Positions 13,340-27,200 of a DNA stretch of 64,000 nt are shown piece by piece. Under the pieces are notes generated by a model that saw only the letters and a list, made by a program, of their open reading frames with translations, was not told where the DNA came from and searched no databases. Made by a program: the position numbers and the translations under genes. The first letter of the stretch is position 1, and each line of letters starts with the position of its first letter. The stretch comes from Atopsyche davidsoni (taxonomy: Eukaryota; Arthropoda; Insecta; Trichoptera; Hydrobiosidae): NCBI GenBank assembly GCA_022113835.1, contig JAILWY010000009.1:17708001-17772000 (forward strand). The letters are read 5' to 3'.

Positions 13340-13770
13340 GCAGATCACTTCAGCAGGCGCCAATTTAAAACTTTTGAAAAATCAGTCCAACAAAAACACA
13401 CACCGAAGAAATCAATTTTCTAGGCGAGGCAAAGTTTTGTTATTACCCCCGAATATCCCGAGGTAAATCACAGCTTTTTTTTAATTTCGCCAAGTCATAA
13501 AAAGCTCCCGCGACTAAATCACAGTATCAATTCGAAGTTTCTTGGGAAAGATGGTTTTGAATAATTTATAGGGGAATTAATAAGAAAAATGTTGCCGCGA
13601 CACATTTCCGAGACTGCGACACCCCGCCGTACTAATTACAGCAGGGGCGGGGGTTTTTTTCAGCCAACGCAGGCTACGTGCGAGGAATTCATCGAGAGAG
13701 GCTCGTCCTGGCGGCCTGAAATAAAGATGTTTTATTTGCTGCCAGGGTGTTCCGACACGGAAGGAAAATA
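13340..13770. other. GC-richer island, no gene recognised
   Basis: Overlapping short frames exist on both strands with no recognisable domain. Contains an acceptor-like TTTTTTTCAG at about 13655-13664, but no donor or conserved frame that would make an exon. Confidence 0.3.
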
Positions 13771-13970
13771 ATAACACAATATCTTTAAAATAGGCCGTGT
13801 TATTTTGAAGATTGAAATAACTCTTTTCAGGCAAATCTATTTAGTTTTTTTATAAAATCCATTCAGTCATCGTGATGATGATTTTCTGTTAGTAACTATA
13901 ATAATTTTTAATTGGACGGTATTCTTTCTGTTTCTTGATACTTTCTGTTTAATCATCTTTGAGTAATTGT

Positions 13971-14830
13971 TCTCTATGGTCTGGGAGAAGGATGGCAACA
14001 TCAACGATGCGGCGTGCGGCATGAGAACGTGAGAACCATGAGCAAGTAGTAGCAACCCTGGTAGATTGCGGTCCCGGGCGTTTCGCAATCTAGAAGAGGA
14101 TCACGATGGAAAGTGGAGACGAAGTGAGCAGGTACCTTGAGGAATTGTTCACCACCCCTCGAGCTGTTATTGGATAACGGCACAGCGTTCCACTCACGGC
14201 AGGTGGAAGAGACCTTCGAGATTTGGGGAGTGTCCAGGCGATTCTGAGCTGCCTATCGGCCGTCTGGGAATGGCATCGTAGAGCGGAACCACCGCACTGT
14301 GAAGAGGACAGCAGCGAGAGCAGGCATATCTCCGCTTATGGCTGATTTTGGTACAACCTGGCAGCTGCGGATCTGGAGTCTGACTCTCCAGCGTCTTCGG
14401 TACACGCCTACAGGTGGCGACATTCACTGGCTGAACGCGTTCAAGACAAGGAAGCGGGGGAGTCGGCTTTCAAGGAGAGAGACTCCGTCCTTGTGAAACC
14501 GCCCCAGGCGAAATGCCCAAGGTCGACAAGGTGATCTCACCGAACATTGTGTCGGTCACGTATTGGACCTTCGGCATCACCCGTCACCGAGTAACCGAGA
14601 CCGGACTTGTTCGATCCCAGCGGTCGGAGTTGAAGAGGCCTTGGGGAGAGTGCCTCATCCAGCAGCAGAGAACGCTGCTGCGGAGTCATCAGGCAGGCCC
14701 GAACGCAAGCAAAGGCCGCCTGCACGGCATAATGACTACTCAATGTGCTCTATGGTTTGGGAGAGGGATGGCAACACCAACATGACATGGCATTCTTGTT
14801 GAGAGAACCACGAGCAAGAGACGATAACAG
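13971..14830. mobile_element. Degenerate LTR-type retroelement fragment with flanking direct repeats
   Basis: Segments 13971-14052 and 14747-14825 are diverged direct copies sharing CTCTATGGTYTGGGAGARGG, ATGGCAACA and GAGAACCAYGAGCAAG. They bracket the integrase remnant and could be LTR pieces or an internal duplication. GC content falls back gradually to about 15130, so part of the element may extend there. Confidence 0.55.
14054..14745 (+). pseudogene. Ty3/gypsy-type integrase remnant, broken
   Basis: A GC-rich retrotransposon fragment. In different frames it shows the integrase core: a DCGPGRF motif near 14065, a second catalytic Asp in LLDNGTAFHS (codon 14173-14175), and GNGIVERNHRTVK with the catalytic Glu (codon 14281-14283), giving exactly 35 residues between Asp and Glu as in D,D35E integrases. 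Downstream a VLVKPP-like motif fits the integrase C-terminal region. It is inactive: there is an in-frame TGA at 14245-14247, a frame change near 14345, and further stops. No gag, protease or reverse transcriptase was seen. Confidence 0.85.
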
Positions 14831-15599
14831 TATTATATTTGTAAATTCAGTATTCACAACTGAGATTCAAACATAAAAACTTTATATACGTGAGTAAAAT
14901 GGAAGGTTCCAAGTCAGTCATAGAAGAACAGAAGTTAGTACCTCCCTGCTGCGGCTTACGTTTTCTTTGGTGTCAGCGGTAGTAGAAATATGATGAGCGG
15001 GCAGGGGCTGGGGTAGATTTATTGTTGTTTTCTCGCTCAGACGTATGGTGACAGTGCATTATAGACATTATCGCTAATGGGACCGAATGAAAGGGTAAAC
15101 GGCAAGAGCGTTAGTGTCGACTCCTTCTTCAGTGCCAGTGATAACATTGTAACATATTTGTTTTACACGATAAAGATTGTCTAAGTAAATATGCTTAGCA
15201 ACGACATCATATTTTTGTGTGATTTAATGTATTTTTGTGTAAATATTGAGGCTTGGAATAAATTTATAAATTAAGTAATAATATTTGAATGTTATTAAGA
15301 ATATGTGGGTTTGAGTAAGTCGTCCCTTTATTTCATTATTTTTTATGGATAAACCAAAGTAAACATCACAATAGGACAGTCGATAATCAACGCTTGTTCA
15401 ATCACTGGTTTTCTTATTTAATTTTGATTATCTGCAAAAACGACGTCGTTTCTTCATTTACAATTTCACATGATTTCTGATGATGAACTTTACGGTATAT
15501 AATAATTTTTAATTAGTTCCCATCCATTAAAATTTATTACATAATTTTTTTAATTTTACTTTTAAAGCAATTTCATGGAGAATTATGAAACTATGCGTA

Positions 15600-15800
15600 T
15601 TTTGACAGGCTGTGTACATAATGAGAGTTTTGAATAATGTCTCACCCCTGTCTTCGCGCCCTTGCCCCCGCACACCTGTCCCAGGCCGCTGAGTTCATTG
15701 GATTAATTGATAATAAGCCACACACGACACCTCACCTGCGCGGCGAGGATGTGGGTCACGTATGACGTACATTGCAAAACAGCCTCCCGATGCGTGATCG
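15600..15800. other. GC-richer island with E-box-like sites
   Basis: Contains CACACCTGTCCC, CACCTCACCTGCG and a GTATGACGTAC motif. No coding frame. A regulatory block is plausible. Confidence 0.35.
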
Positions 15801-18800
15801 GCAACCAAACTCATCCGAGGTATTGAAGTTTGGCTTTTTCAGGTATTTATATTTTGTACTTTCAGGATATTTTTCATTATCCATAAGACACGATGGAGAG
15901 ATCGTGACGTGAGCTTTAATCCAAGTATTTTCTTTGTGAAAGATAATTAGTCTTATATAAGTATTATACAGCGTCTTCGAATTCAAAATTAATCTAGTTG
16001 TGACAGACATACGTGTAATTTTTTTAAAAAAGTTTGTTCTTTCACTAAAAAGTAAATTTAAAATATTTAAATTCAGTATTATGAGCAAATTTAATATATT
16101 TTACAAGCCTTCATTATTATACATTTCAACTATTTTATGTAATGTTATTCTACAATATATAATAAAGAACCAATGAAACAGAAAGGATATAGATTATTGT
16201 TGAAAGACAAAAATAAATTACTAAATGACTAGAAGACAGCGATCATATTTTTTTTGTTCTGAAAAATCAAAAGGAGTTTCTTGATAAACAAAGCCTAAAA
16301 ACCCCATATGAATGTAGAAAATACCCACAAATAATAATAATCGTTATCTTCTAGTCACGAGATTTTTCATATATTTTGTTTAAATATGAAGTATTACAAA
16401 ATTGACCAGACTATCAAGGATCACCAAAAAGCTTTTTCTAAAAGTAGTTTTTAAATAGAATTTTTCTTTCAAATAATAAATTACAAAGATCATTTTTTTA
16501 ATTTTGAAAATTATACTACGCTTTCCTTTAAGCAATCTATTATTTTTTTTAGGCACTTAAGCAGACTTTTTTTTGGCAATATTCTCGTCAAGCATAATTG
16601 AAATGTGAACTTATTTAATGTTATACTTAATAATTTACCAAAAATAATAAAGATATCAACCATTTTACTTTTTATCTTCATTTATTAAAAATAACAGCTT
16701 TGATGAAATTAAATTTATTAAAAAAATTTAAATTTTTCCTAATATTTTTATACCATGAAATTTCTTGCTTAATATTAATGGAAGTTTCTTTTATTATACG
16801 AATTTTACTCAAAACACTTCAGCTTATCTTTTCTTATGAGTTTCATCAAAAAACATGATCTCACGTCCATTCTTTATTTTCGTAGAAAAATAAAGTTTAT
16901 CGGGAGCTACTGATAAGAAAAAAGTGGCCACAGTATCGCTTGAAAATATCAGAAAATAATAAAGTCATCACACACTGTAATATTTTTTACTTGTAATAAG
17001 TTTTGAAGGAATTATGAACAAGAAATACTGAAAAAAGTAAATCGTATTAGACATTGTCAGTAAAATTATAGTAATAAATTACTTTTTAAAATATACCGGA
17101 ATAGCTTTGTAGGAAAGTATAAACAAAGCTGTCTACACACGCTGTCTGGCACCCGAATGTTGATTAGCCAATAGTTTACCCTTTAGCGTTGTTTATTTTG
17201 GCCAAGCCATAAAAAACACCCAACATCAGCAATAATTTAAGTACAGATGTATAAAAAATCGAATGGAAAAAACGATAAAGAATTTAAGTAAATTAAAATA
17301 AGTAAGGAATAAAATAATTGCTTAAACTAATAGTATACAACTAAAGTTAGCGAAAGTATAAAAGAACTAAGTCAAATCTTCACCATGTGTTTCTCCTTTA
17401 AAATGCATATATAAGACTCTGATATTTAATAAAATATTCTCATTAAATAAATTTGCGAAGTTGATTATGACGATAATATAAATTAATTTACATTGCTTTA
17501 AAACGTTTCCTTTTATAAGTATCTGCAATATTAACAGTTCTATACAATTTAGTAGTGAAACACTGCATGCTTCGCTGTACGCGTCACTTGTTAGCTCCGG
17601 CAAGAAACTTCAGAGCACTTTGTCAGTTATGGACCGAAGTAATATAATATTATTGCAAGCTAGCGAAAAAGTTCTCTTTAAATTTACCCACTGCAGGCTA
17701 AGATGGCGATCGTAGCCATATTTGAAATGTTTTAACAAAACGAGGCTTCGGAGGAGAAAAATCAACAAAGGTGCGAACTTCATAACACCGACTGAAAATC
17801 GGGAGTAATAATAGTGTATTTGCCTAGTTGGAAATAATCCATATAGTAACAATTACAGAATAACATTTTTTGATGTACTAAATATTTATTAATATTGAAG
17901 ACCAAAAATATATACCACACCCTAAAAACGACGCATTTCCTTAAACCGTCGCATTAAAATGATTAACAAAATAATATTGTCATCAAGATTAAATTTAGAT
18001 AAAATATTTACTCAAGAGATGAAACTATATGTCATACTAATTATTCATATGTCTTTTTTTATTAAGTGTGAGTGTGGGCTAATGGTATTTTAAACATTTA
18101 AGTAAATTGTAAATAAAAAAAAATATTTGATTGTATGTTTGTAAATTTTGAATATAAGATCAATAGGGTATATTCAAAAAGTTGTTTGTTTGTAGTTGAT
18201 ATTTTACATACTTTAAATGATAAATGACAACTGAAAAATCGTGGCAAAGGGTGAATTTAGCACCTCTGGATTTTAACTGAACGTGAAACTGTCAATACGA
18301 GAAATAGCATTGTTTTTAACAGTTTGGTTCAGAAGTTGGTAGTGGCAGCGTGTGATATGATATTTGCATCGGCTAGCCTAGCCCTGATCAAACAACGCAT
18401 TTTCAAACAGATATTCAAGAGAATTGCTTGAATTCTGGTGTTTTATATAATATGTCGAAAATAATTGATAAAACTATTAAAAAATGCTTCATAAATACAA
18501 TGAAATAATATTAAGAAAAAATATACAAATCTAACCAATTAGCAGCACAGTAATAGCAATAATACTCTTTCAATGTAACTCAAATATTTTTAATAACTAT
18601 AAGTCGAATGTATTAAACTAATATTCAATATAATAAAACAACCGATTGAAAATGAGATTTTGTCTTTAAAAAGTTTCTCAAATATAAAGTATTACAAATT
18701 TAACCAAACTGTCGTGAGTTTTAATTTAAAGTTTTCATAGCTAATAAAAACATTTTTTTTTGTCTGGCGTAAGAACTACGTATATAAACTTTCAAATGCT

Positions 18801-21800
18801 TTAATAATAATAATTAATAATAATGAAAAATATTGAATTGAATATTGTTCTTAGTAATATAAATAAAAAGTTTGTACAGTAAATATGACGTTAAATGTTG
18901 ACATCTGTAAATAAGCTTTGAAGAAACTGTTCGAAAATAATAACAGATTCTATTTATTTACACTTGCCTTCAAAGACGTCGTAAATTCAACTCCAAAAAA
19001 TAAGGAACTGCTTCAATAATATAAAGCCTTATACTGACAAATAAATTTAGGACTGGTGTTGATTTTTTTTTATTCATAAATTAATATCAGCAATCAATTT
19101 ATTTTTCATAAGTCTAATTTTAAATGGCGGCAGAAGCCAATTTAATTTTAAAATATGTAGTTATGTGAAACCAACACATTTTTTTTTTAATATTTGTATT
19201 AAAAAAATATAGTTTTCTTTGTATTTAATTGCATTCAGAAATAATTTTTATTTCAATGCCTCTTAGCGTTTATCAAGCTTATATTTTAGAACTAAAAATA
19301 GAAAAGCAAATAGAGGTAGTTCAGGATACATTTCAAGAACTTTATTGACCTGAAATTTAAAAAAAAAATACTGTTATTATATATATATTTATTTGTGTAT
19401 ATAAAAATGATAATATTTCACGCTCGAATAAGCAGAAAAGCAGTTGTATATTCTATTAAGTAGAAAATATATTTTGTAATGATGTATGATAAATATTATA
19501 AAAAACTGAAACAAACCTTTCCCTTTCTATATTGATAATGAATTTTTCTAAAATATTTCTGCAATAAAATATGTCATCAAGACAAATAATCATGTAAAAG
19601 TAAAAATATTGGTAGATTCACCTTTAAAGGTTTTATTTGCATTCAAAAGTGTTTTGATAAAAAGTGTCGATGTAATCATATATAATCCTAATGGTTTTAA
19701 ACATGTTTTACTGTCCAAAACCATTCTTGGAAGTGTCAAGTTTTTCAGTAAATACTGTACAATATTTCGTCCTGGAGTAATGTGAATTTTAGAGGTCGAC
19801 ATCCGGGAACGGCGCATGGATCGATTTGAAAATCAAGAAGGCTTTCAAAAGACCTTTGATCGCTGACCCAAGAGAACTGAAGGGTGGCAGGGTTTTCCAC
19901 TTCCTAGAAGGTTTCACTAGCGGAGTATGGATCCAGTTACGAAAAATTATATTGGATATGAAATAAGGGGTTATTTTTAATATTTGACCTAATACTAAAA
20001 CATTGTAATATAACGGTTATATAATGTTTACTAGAATGGAATAATAAAACATGAATAGGAGTAGAAACTCATTATTCACATTTTATTGTATAAAATCAGA
20101 AGGCTTTGCATTTTTTAATACATGATATAATTATATTTACTATTGAAATACGTTTCGAGGTAGTAATTTATCTAGAAAAAAATTCACGTGTGTTGCAAAC
20201 TTCAAAGGTTTTTTTCGTCATTTGCGAATTGATTACTTTAAACATAAATTTAGTTATAATTAATAACCACACTATAATGATAAAAAGTGTATTTAAGGAT
20301 TGTGAAATCATCTCAAATACGAAATAAAATCCTGCAAACACCTTAAGGGTCTAAGTCCCATACCCGAGTTTTTTTGATCATTTTCTGGTCCGTTTTGCGA
20401 AAAATCGACTGCACCAATCAAAAAAAGTTTAACGCAAAAAGTTAGATACATCCCTTCTTCCAAACAGAATATTTTTTTTATTTCTTGTTCATTTACTTTT
20501 AATATGATAAATATGTTTTTTTCCGAAGATTCGTCATGTCCCTGTATTAAGAGTCCTTAACATTTAAAAGCCTTTTATTCAATTTCAATTAAAAAAATAA
20601 ATATAAAACCTGTGCAATTTATTATTTTTAATATTAAAAAAAATAAAATCTTTAACAAACTGTTGTTTTGAAAAGTCGTCATTTTATCCAATTTTTTAAC
20701 ATTTTTAAGATTTTATTTTACCCTGAAAATGGACGTTAATTAAATAATAAAAAATAGATAAATATAATTTATATTTTTTTCAATATTCTATAAAGAAATC
20801 AACTTTCGAAATAGAAAAATAAAATGATAATTAAATTAATTAAATGACACGATTTCGCCAGGTAAAACGGTCTTTTTTTCGTGGCAGACGGGGGATGGAC
20901 ACCAAGCAAGATTAGGTAGCAAGACCCTTAATGGTGTTCATTTAAATTTATAAGTTGAAACACAAGCACTCGGTCTTAAGAATTTAATTTTTATATTAAA
21001 AATTTTCCTTTTCGTTAAAGGAAATAAGTAACGCTTTCGGTACACAGATGGCATTTTATCGTTAAGCGTTAAGTATTTTTTAAAAACCAATTATAACGAA
21101 TTTGTATATAAAATAACATCAAATTTTTAAATGTGAATGTTGAGGATATATATTTCCTCTTTTATGTATTCTAAATTTACATCAAACCAACCCTACAGCC
21201 TCGCAGGTGCTGCGGGGGCGGGTGTGGTTGTATTCAGTAATGTTTACCAGCATCCCTCGCTTGTTAGCCTACAGGATATCAGTGCTTTGTTAAGGAAAGC
21301 AGAGTACACAAGGCATTACGATTGTATTTAAAATATTCTCTAAGCCTCTCTGTTCTGCCGAGGGGACGTTAAGTACTGAATATGATCGTGTTAGAGCATA
21401 CTAAAAAGCAATTAACATTGTATCAGTAGTTTAAACGTTGCCATTATTTTAGATCTTTTAAACGGCGATCCATTTATATTTTTATGTTGATGTGCTTTTA
21501 TAAAAGGATTTTTGTAAAGAAACAATCGAAAAATAAATGAAATAGACTACTCCAGATTAAAATGTATTCATGAAGACACCAAAATAATAATCAAATGAAC
21601 TTGCTTTTAGTTATATAAGTTTAAAGTAAGTAAATAAGGAAATAAGTTCAAAAAATATAAGTTTTAATTTTCAAACATTAATACATTATTAAAGCATATC
21701 ATTAAAATTCTGACTTAATGTATATTAATATTTTTTTTCATTTATAAAAAAATTACGGAAAGCTTACCTGTGTATTTATATTAAAGCAATTTTTTTTTTC

Positions 21801-24085
21801 TTATTGCAAATATTTGTTTCTTAAGATAGTATTTTATCGTCATTTATTCACTCTTACGTACTAAAAACGGTAATACTTTTTTCTACATAAAGTATTTTTT
21901 TCTCATACTTTCCCCTCACGAGCTCATTCGTAATCTATCAAAAACTTTCCGGGAATCGCTTTTTATTTTCTTAACAATTAGATACCGCGAATTGCTACTG
22001 AAGATAAAACAAAGCGCAAAACTTAAACAATATAATTGTTTTTATACGAAGATAACAGTAATACTTTCATACGATAGAACTATCAAAACTATAACAATTT
22101 GATATAACGACTGTGCTAAAAATGTACTTGTATTTTTTTAACGATATATTATTTTATGTTTCTATAAGTTAATTTGAAAAGATAATAAAGTTGTTAGAAC
22201 TAAAATGTGTAAGCAAATGAAACCTCAGTAAAGTTTATCTAGTCAAAACATTTTTTTTAGCAAAAGTATATTTTGGAATGCAAGCCAAACGATATGGATA
22301 GATTTTTATTGGCACAAGAGGAGCATTATTTCAATTTAAAGTTATGCGATTCTCAAAAGGGTAATTAATCATACAATTCTCAAAAAAAGGGTATTGTATT
22401 TTACAAATCAATTAACTTTTAGACATAACAAATGAGCTACATATTGCTGCATTCTATGGGTCTCGTAATAAAATACTGACAGATTATTCAATATTTTTTA
22501 TATAAAGTACTTGGTGGCCAATGCCAACCTGTTTTGATGATATTTAAAGAAAAGTTTCACTTGAAAATGTGACGTTAATACTATTTTATTCAATGATTTT
22601 TACACAGTAAATGCAAATTCCTAATTTTAACAGTGGTTTAATATGTAAACTCATACACACGAGTTTATTATGTAAACTATATTAAGATAATCGATTCACA
22701 AACGACACTTTTATTTGTGAATAGTATAGATAAATATGTAATGATTTTATTTTTATGTGTCAATATAATGATAACAATCTTAGATATAATTTATAATCTC
22801 GATTTCTGTGCCGTCCTTCAATTCATCTCGCTCAAATTATGGTAAACCCCCGTTACACCATTCAGCAGTATCGTTTTCAGTCTACCCTTACTCTTAAGTT
22901 CCTCAGGGTTGCTAAACAACCCCCTTATTGCGAATTTTAATAACCTTATATGCGTTGCTGATGATCCCGTCTACACAGTTTACTAATTTAATTATTTATT
23001 CTGAATCTTTAAGGATTTCTTCTGCCATATAAGAGTACTAATTTTACGATAATACGGTTCTTCTATCAAATCTGATTATTATTCCCGTAATTCATTTCGA
23101 ATTTGAATATTTTACTATATCAGCGTAATTACTATACAAACATAATTCTAACAAAGGATTATAAAATTTAAATGATTAAATTACATTTGGCTTGAAGAAT
23201 ATTAATTTGAGTAAGAAAATTACACAAAATAAAATATTCATAAGCCCATTATTTCCATTAAATATTAATTAATACCCAAAAAAATTAGTCCACAAAAATA
23301 CGTTCTGTAATAAAGGATTATTTAAAAAATACTTCTTTAAAAACCTCTTATAAGATAATTGAATAAGTTAACTTAATTTTTTTTATATGGTAGAAAACTT
23401 TTTTTAAGGATTCTATGACCTTATTGTTTCTTAGAACTTGCGCGAGAGTAGCAGTTGATAAAAAACTAAATTGGTTTATCGAGAAATGAGAAAAGTTTAT
23501 AATTGATTAGGCTTTATAGATTGCTTTCAGATTTAATTTCTTTTAATATATAAAACAACTTGGGCAAAAAATGTCCTTTCATGTCCTTGTCGATACAATC
23601 ATTTCCATAATTCATGGAAACCAAATATATGTAACGGAATTAAAAAAAAACTCAGTAAACCGTACATAGTTCAAGGAAAAAAAACTTGAAATTGTATTGT
23701 CTTTAGAGAGACTTGAAATTTCATAAACGAATTTTTTTAAATTTGTGTAATTTTTTCTCATTGTATTTATTATATTGCTTGAATGATTATATTACTATCT
23801 TATATAGTTACATCGTATTTTCATGCTTATATCTTTATCACCTTTTACACATAAAAATATTTGATCCAGTATACTGCAGATCATTTTGTATATAAGTGTA
23901 TATTGAATTAATATTTAATACTTTACTATACGAAAAGGTACATATGACATATTTAAGAATTTTTGCACTTTGATGTTTTTTTTATTTTTTAGTATAATGT
24001 GTTTACTATTCACAGTATTTAAATTGTATTGTTGTTGAAACTTGAGATATTTCTTTTAACAATTGATATTCGTGCTTGGTTACAG
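15801..24085. other. Long AT-rich non-coding stretch upstream of dpr exon A
   Basis: No exon or gene could be supported. Slightly GC-richer patches at 17130-17230, 17560-17770, 19790-19930, 21180-21380 and 22810-22960 may be regulatory. Related AT-rich segments at about 16378 and 18677 (both containing AAGTATTACAAA and ACCARACT) hint at an old dispersed repeat. This is probably intron of dpr, because the first exon found enters at phase 1. Confidence 0.55.
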
Positions 24086-24279
24086 GAAACGGAAAAGTTT
24101 CAGCCGGCGTGTACTCTGGCGGAAGCAGAGACAACTGGCTGCCCTCGCAGGCCGAGCACGTGACCGCGGCCGTTGACGTGACCGAGCCTTACTTTGACCA
24201 GACCCCGCGCAACGTATCGGCCCTAGCGGGCAAGAACGCGTACCTAGCCTGCAGGGTGCGACAATTAGGGAACAAAACG
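24086..24279 (+). CDS. dpr6: dpr exon A: pre-Ig linker and first half of Ig1
   Basis: The acceptor is GTTACAG before 24086 and the donor ACG|GTAAGG after 24279. The frame starts with two bases completing a codon (phase 1) and ends in phase 0. It encodes a Gly/Ser-rich linker, then TEPYFDQTPRNVSALAGKNA, where Ig1 begins, then YLACRVRQLGNKT with the first Ig1 cysteine and two N-glycosylation sequons. The open frame continues upstream into the acceptor without a stop, but the intron-like pyrimidine run and AG favour an exon start at 24086. Base composition is much more GC-rich than the flanks. A transposon terminal repeat begins about 31 bp past the donor. Confidence 0.92.
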
Positions 24280-27200
24280 GTAAGGAATGGTATTCACGTG
24301 TATTGTACAGTGTGTCCAAACAGAGTATCGGGTATTTGTTAGTTCAGTAAATCAAACGCCATGCCTCGGTAACCCTAGACGGGACATCACACAGAGGATG
24401 CATCGAACCCTGGCTCAGAATAAACAAAGGGGATTACGGCTTGTAAGCTCCTCGAAAAAGCTTCTGGACAATGTGTAGCCATATCAAACACTTTGCATTT
24501 CTACTTTCAAGATGCGAGCTTATCTCGGCCAGGGAGGTATCGCTAATTTATAATATTATACATAAAACATATATAGGATGTCCAAAAAGAGTATCGGGTA
24601 TTTGTTAGTTCAGTATACCAGAAACTACTAGTAATCAAGCTTTTTTTTCTAATCTTGATTATAAGAATACAAAATGGAAAATTATTTCAGAAAGATGATG
24701 CTATCCAAATGGTGACTGTTACGCGCTGCTGGCACTCTTCTAATCTGGAACAAAGATTGATGATAACACGCTGACACATAGCCCTCGATATTGCTGCCAT
24801 TTCTGACCTGATGCTTTGTTTTAATTCCGTTAGGTTCATCGGACTATAAACCCTACTTTTATGAAATCCCCATACGAAATAGTCAAGAGGGCTAAGGTCG
24901 GGGCTTCTGGGAGGCCAATTGATGTTACCTTTACGTGAAAAGACCTTATTAGAGAATAATTCGTTAGCAGCTTCAATTGATTTATTGGATGTATGGTCTT
25001 GTTGGAACCACGTTCTTGAGTTAAAACCTTGGAACTTATGCAACTCTGGGCCCAAAATTTTTCGCAGCATATCGCAATAACGGTCACTAAAACAAATACC
25101 CGATACGCTTTTTGAACACCCTATATTTGACATGTATCCAACAATTTCGTAAAATTATAAAGAGTATACATTTTTATTTTGCCCATCAAAAAATGTAGAT
25201 TACTTGTATTAAGAAAATCACAGGTAATCTACATAAATTAGATAAATATATTTTAAGTTTTTACAACAAAGTTTATATTGGTTAAGTTTACTTTGAGACT
25301 CAGCGTTAGGTCAAAGCATTAAGAATCTATTAACCCATAGTCCATTGAATCTGAAATTATAATAGATCATAGTGAACAGAATGCGTTGGAGTGAATCTAC
25401 GTAATTGCATTTCTGGCGCCAGTTCCGGCGTCGAGACGCTTTTAAACCGATGCTGACGACGTGCAACTAATCGCCGCGACTTTAGTAGGTGATAACAACG
25501 ATATTCACAGATACTGTAAAGTGTAGAGTAGTTTTTCTATTCATTTTATACTAAATTTTAGAAAGCCTTTACCCACGCAATTTACACCCACCTCAACGGA
25601 AATGCCAATCATATCAGAAATCATATCATAAATATTAATATCCCCTTGCCATGACTTTCAAACAGTTGATTATCAAGTTTTATTAGTTTTGAAATAGTCC
25701 TCATACTTGCTGGGATATTAAACAAGAAATTTTGGTTCGTAGAAAACGTAGGATTTTCTTCGATCTTCGGTGCTCTGGATCCCTGAAGATATAAACCAAT
25801 TGAAAAAAAAAGTGAAAAAAAATAAATGATTCCATATCCATATCATATTTTGAGAATTGAAAATAATTTTAAAACTTGTCGACGCAGTGAGTGCAAATTT
25901 TCATTCAAACTGTTATCAAAATATTGTTAGTGAATTTATGATTTTCTGTTTACAATTATTTAAAATTGAATTAATCTTCATTTCGATCCCATACAAGTTT
26001 ATGTATATTTAGTGTAAAGTTTATCAAATCACACATTTTTTAAATGTGTATTTTTATAAATATTTTGTATACAATTAACTTATGTCGGTAAGAAAATATT
26101 TTTTGATTATTTATTTATAGTTATAAGTAACCAACGCTTTATGACTTCGCTATGTCAAAGAGACTTTTGAAATAATATTTTTCCGTCCTAACAACCCAAA
26201 ATGCTGTGTTAGTGCTTTAGTAAAACCAAGAATGCTAGCGAGTCATTAACAATTTACTGGCGACTAGGGAAACGGGTTTCACACTTGCATAAAACGATTC
26301 ATATTCTTGCAAAGTTAGAGAGTCACGGTGGTCGAAAAGATTGCGACATCAGGTCGCGATAAGATATATACATAGAAATTAAAGTGGTTTATAGTCAGAT
26401 GACTAATTGAAAGCAGTTGTTCATACAATTCCATTTACTTGTATTACATTTGATTTGATACGTTAGCCAGAGAGTATAATAGAAAAATTACATGTCTTTG
26501 CGAAGTATTTTTTAAACATAATATAAATAATTTAAATATAAGCGTATTTATCAGAAGTATGAAGTTAATAGAACAAATTCAAAAAGTTAATTTAATACTT
26601 AGGATTTTTGTAAATCATTATCTAATAGCAACGGGCTACACGTTTGTTTATCCTGACAAACGAGTGACATCCAAACAAAGAATAAATGGAAAAAAACCCA
26701 AGATAACTGCAAATCAAAGGCTGAGAGATTAACAACAGAGAACTGTTTGAAACCATTGAGTGAGCATCTCGCATTAATTCTGGATTTTTTAAAATACACG
26801 CTTTTAAAATATAAAATCTAGGGGAGTTTATTATATTCCTTTGATTTGAAGGGCCAACTCAGTATCCAGCAGATTAGCACATGAAACGACAAGAATTTTT
26901 TTTTAATTTTTAGAAAAACAGGAAAGATTCTTGTTTATTTAATATTTCATGGAAACTTAATTTATCCTATGGTTTAAATCATTTCAACCTAAAAAAATTG
27001 TAGAAGATATTAATTAAAAATAATTTTGCTACTAGGTTCATTGATATTACATTTGCAATATGCCGATTTATATTTTTAAGTTAATTACAAAGTTGCGATA
27101 TGAGTTCAAATCTGATTCTTGTCTAAAAAATCGTGTTGATAATATTTTTCGACATTTAATTTTTAAATAATTACAAAATGATTAAATTCAGACAGGCAGG

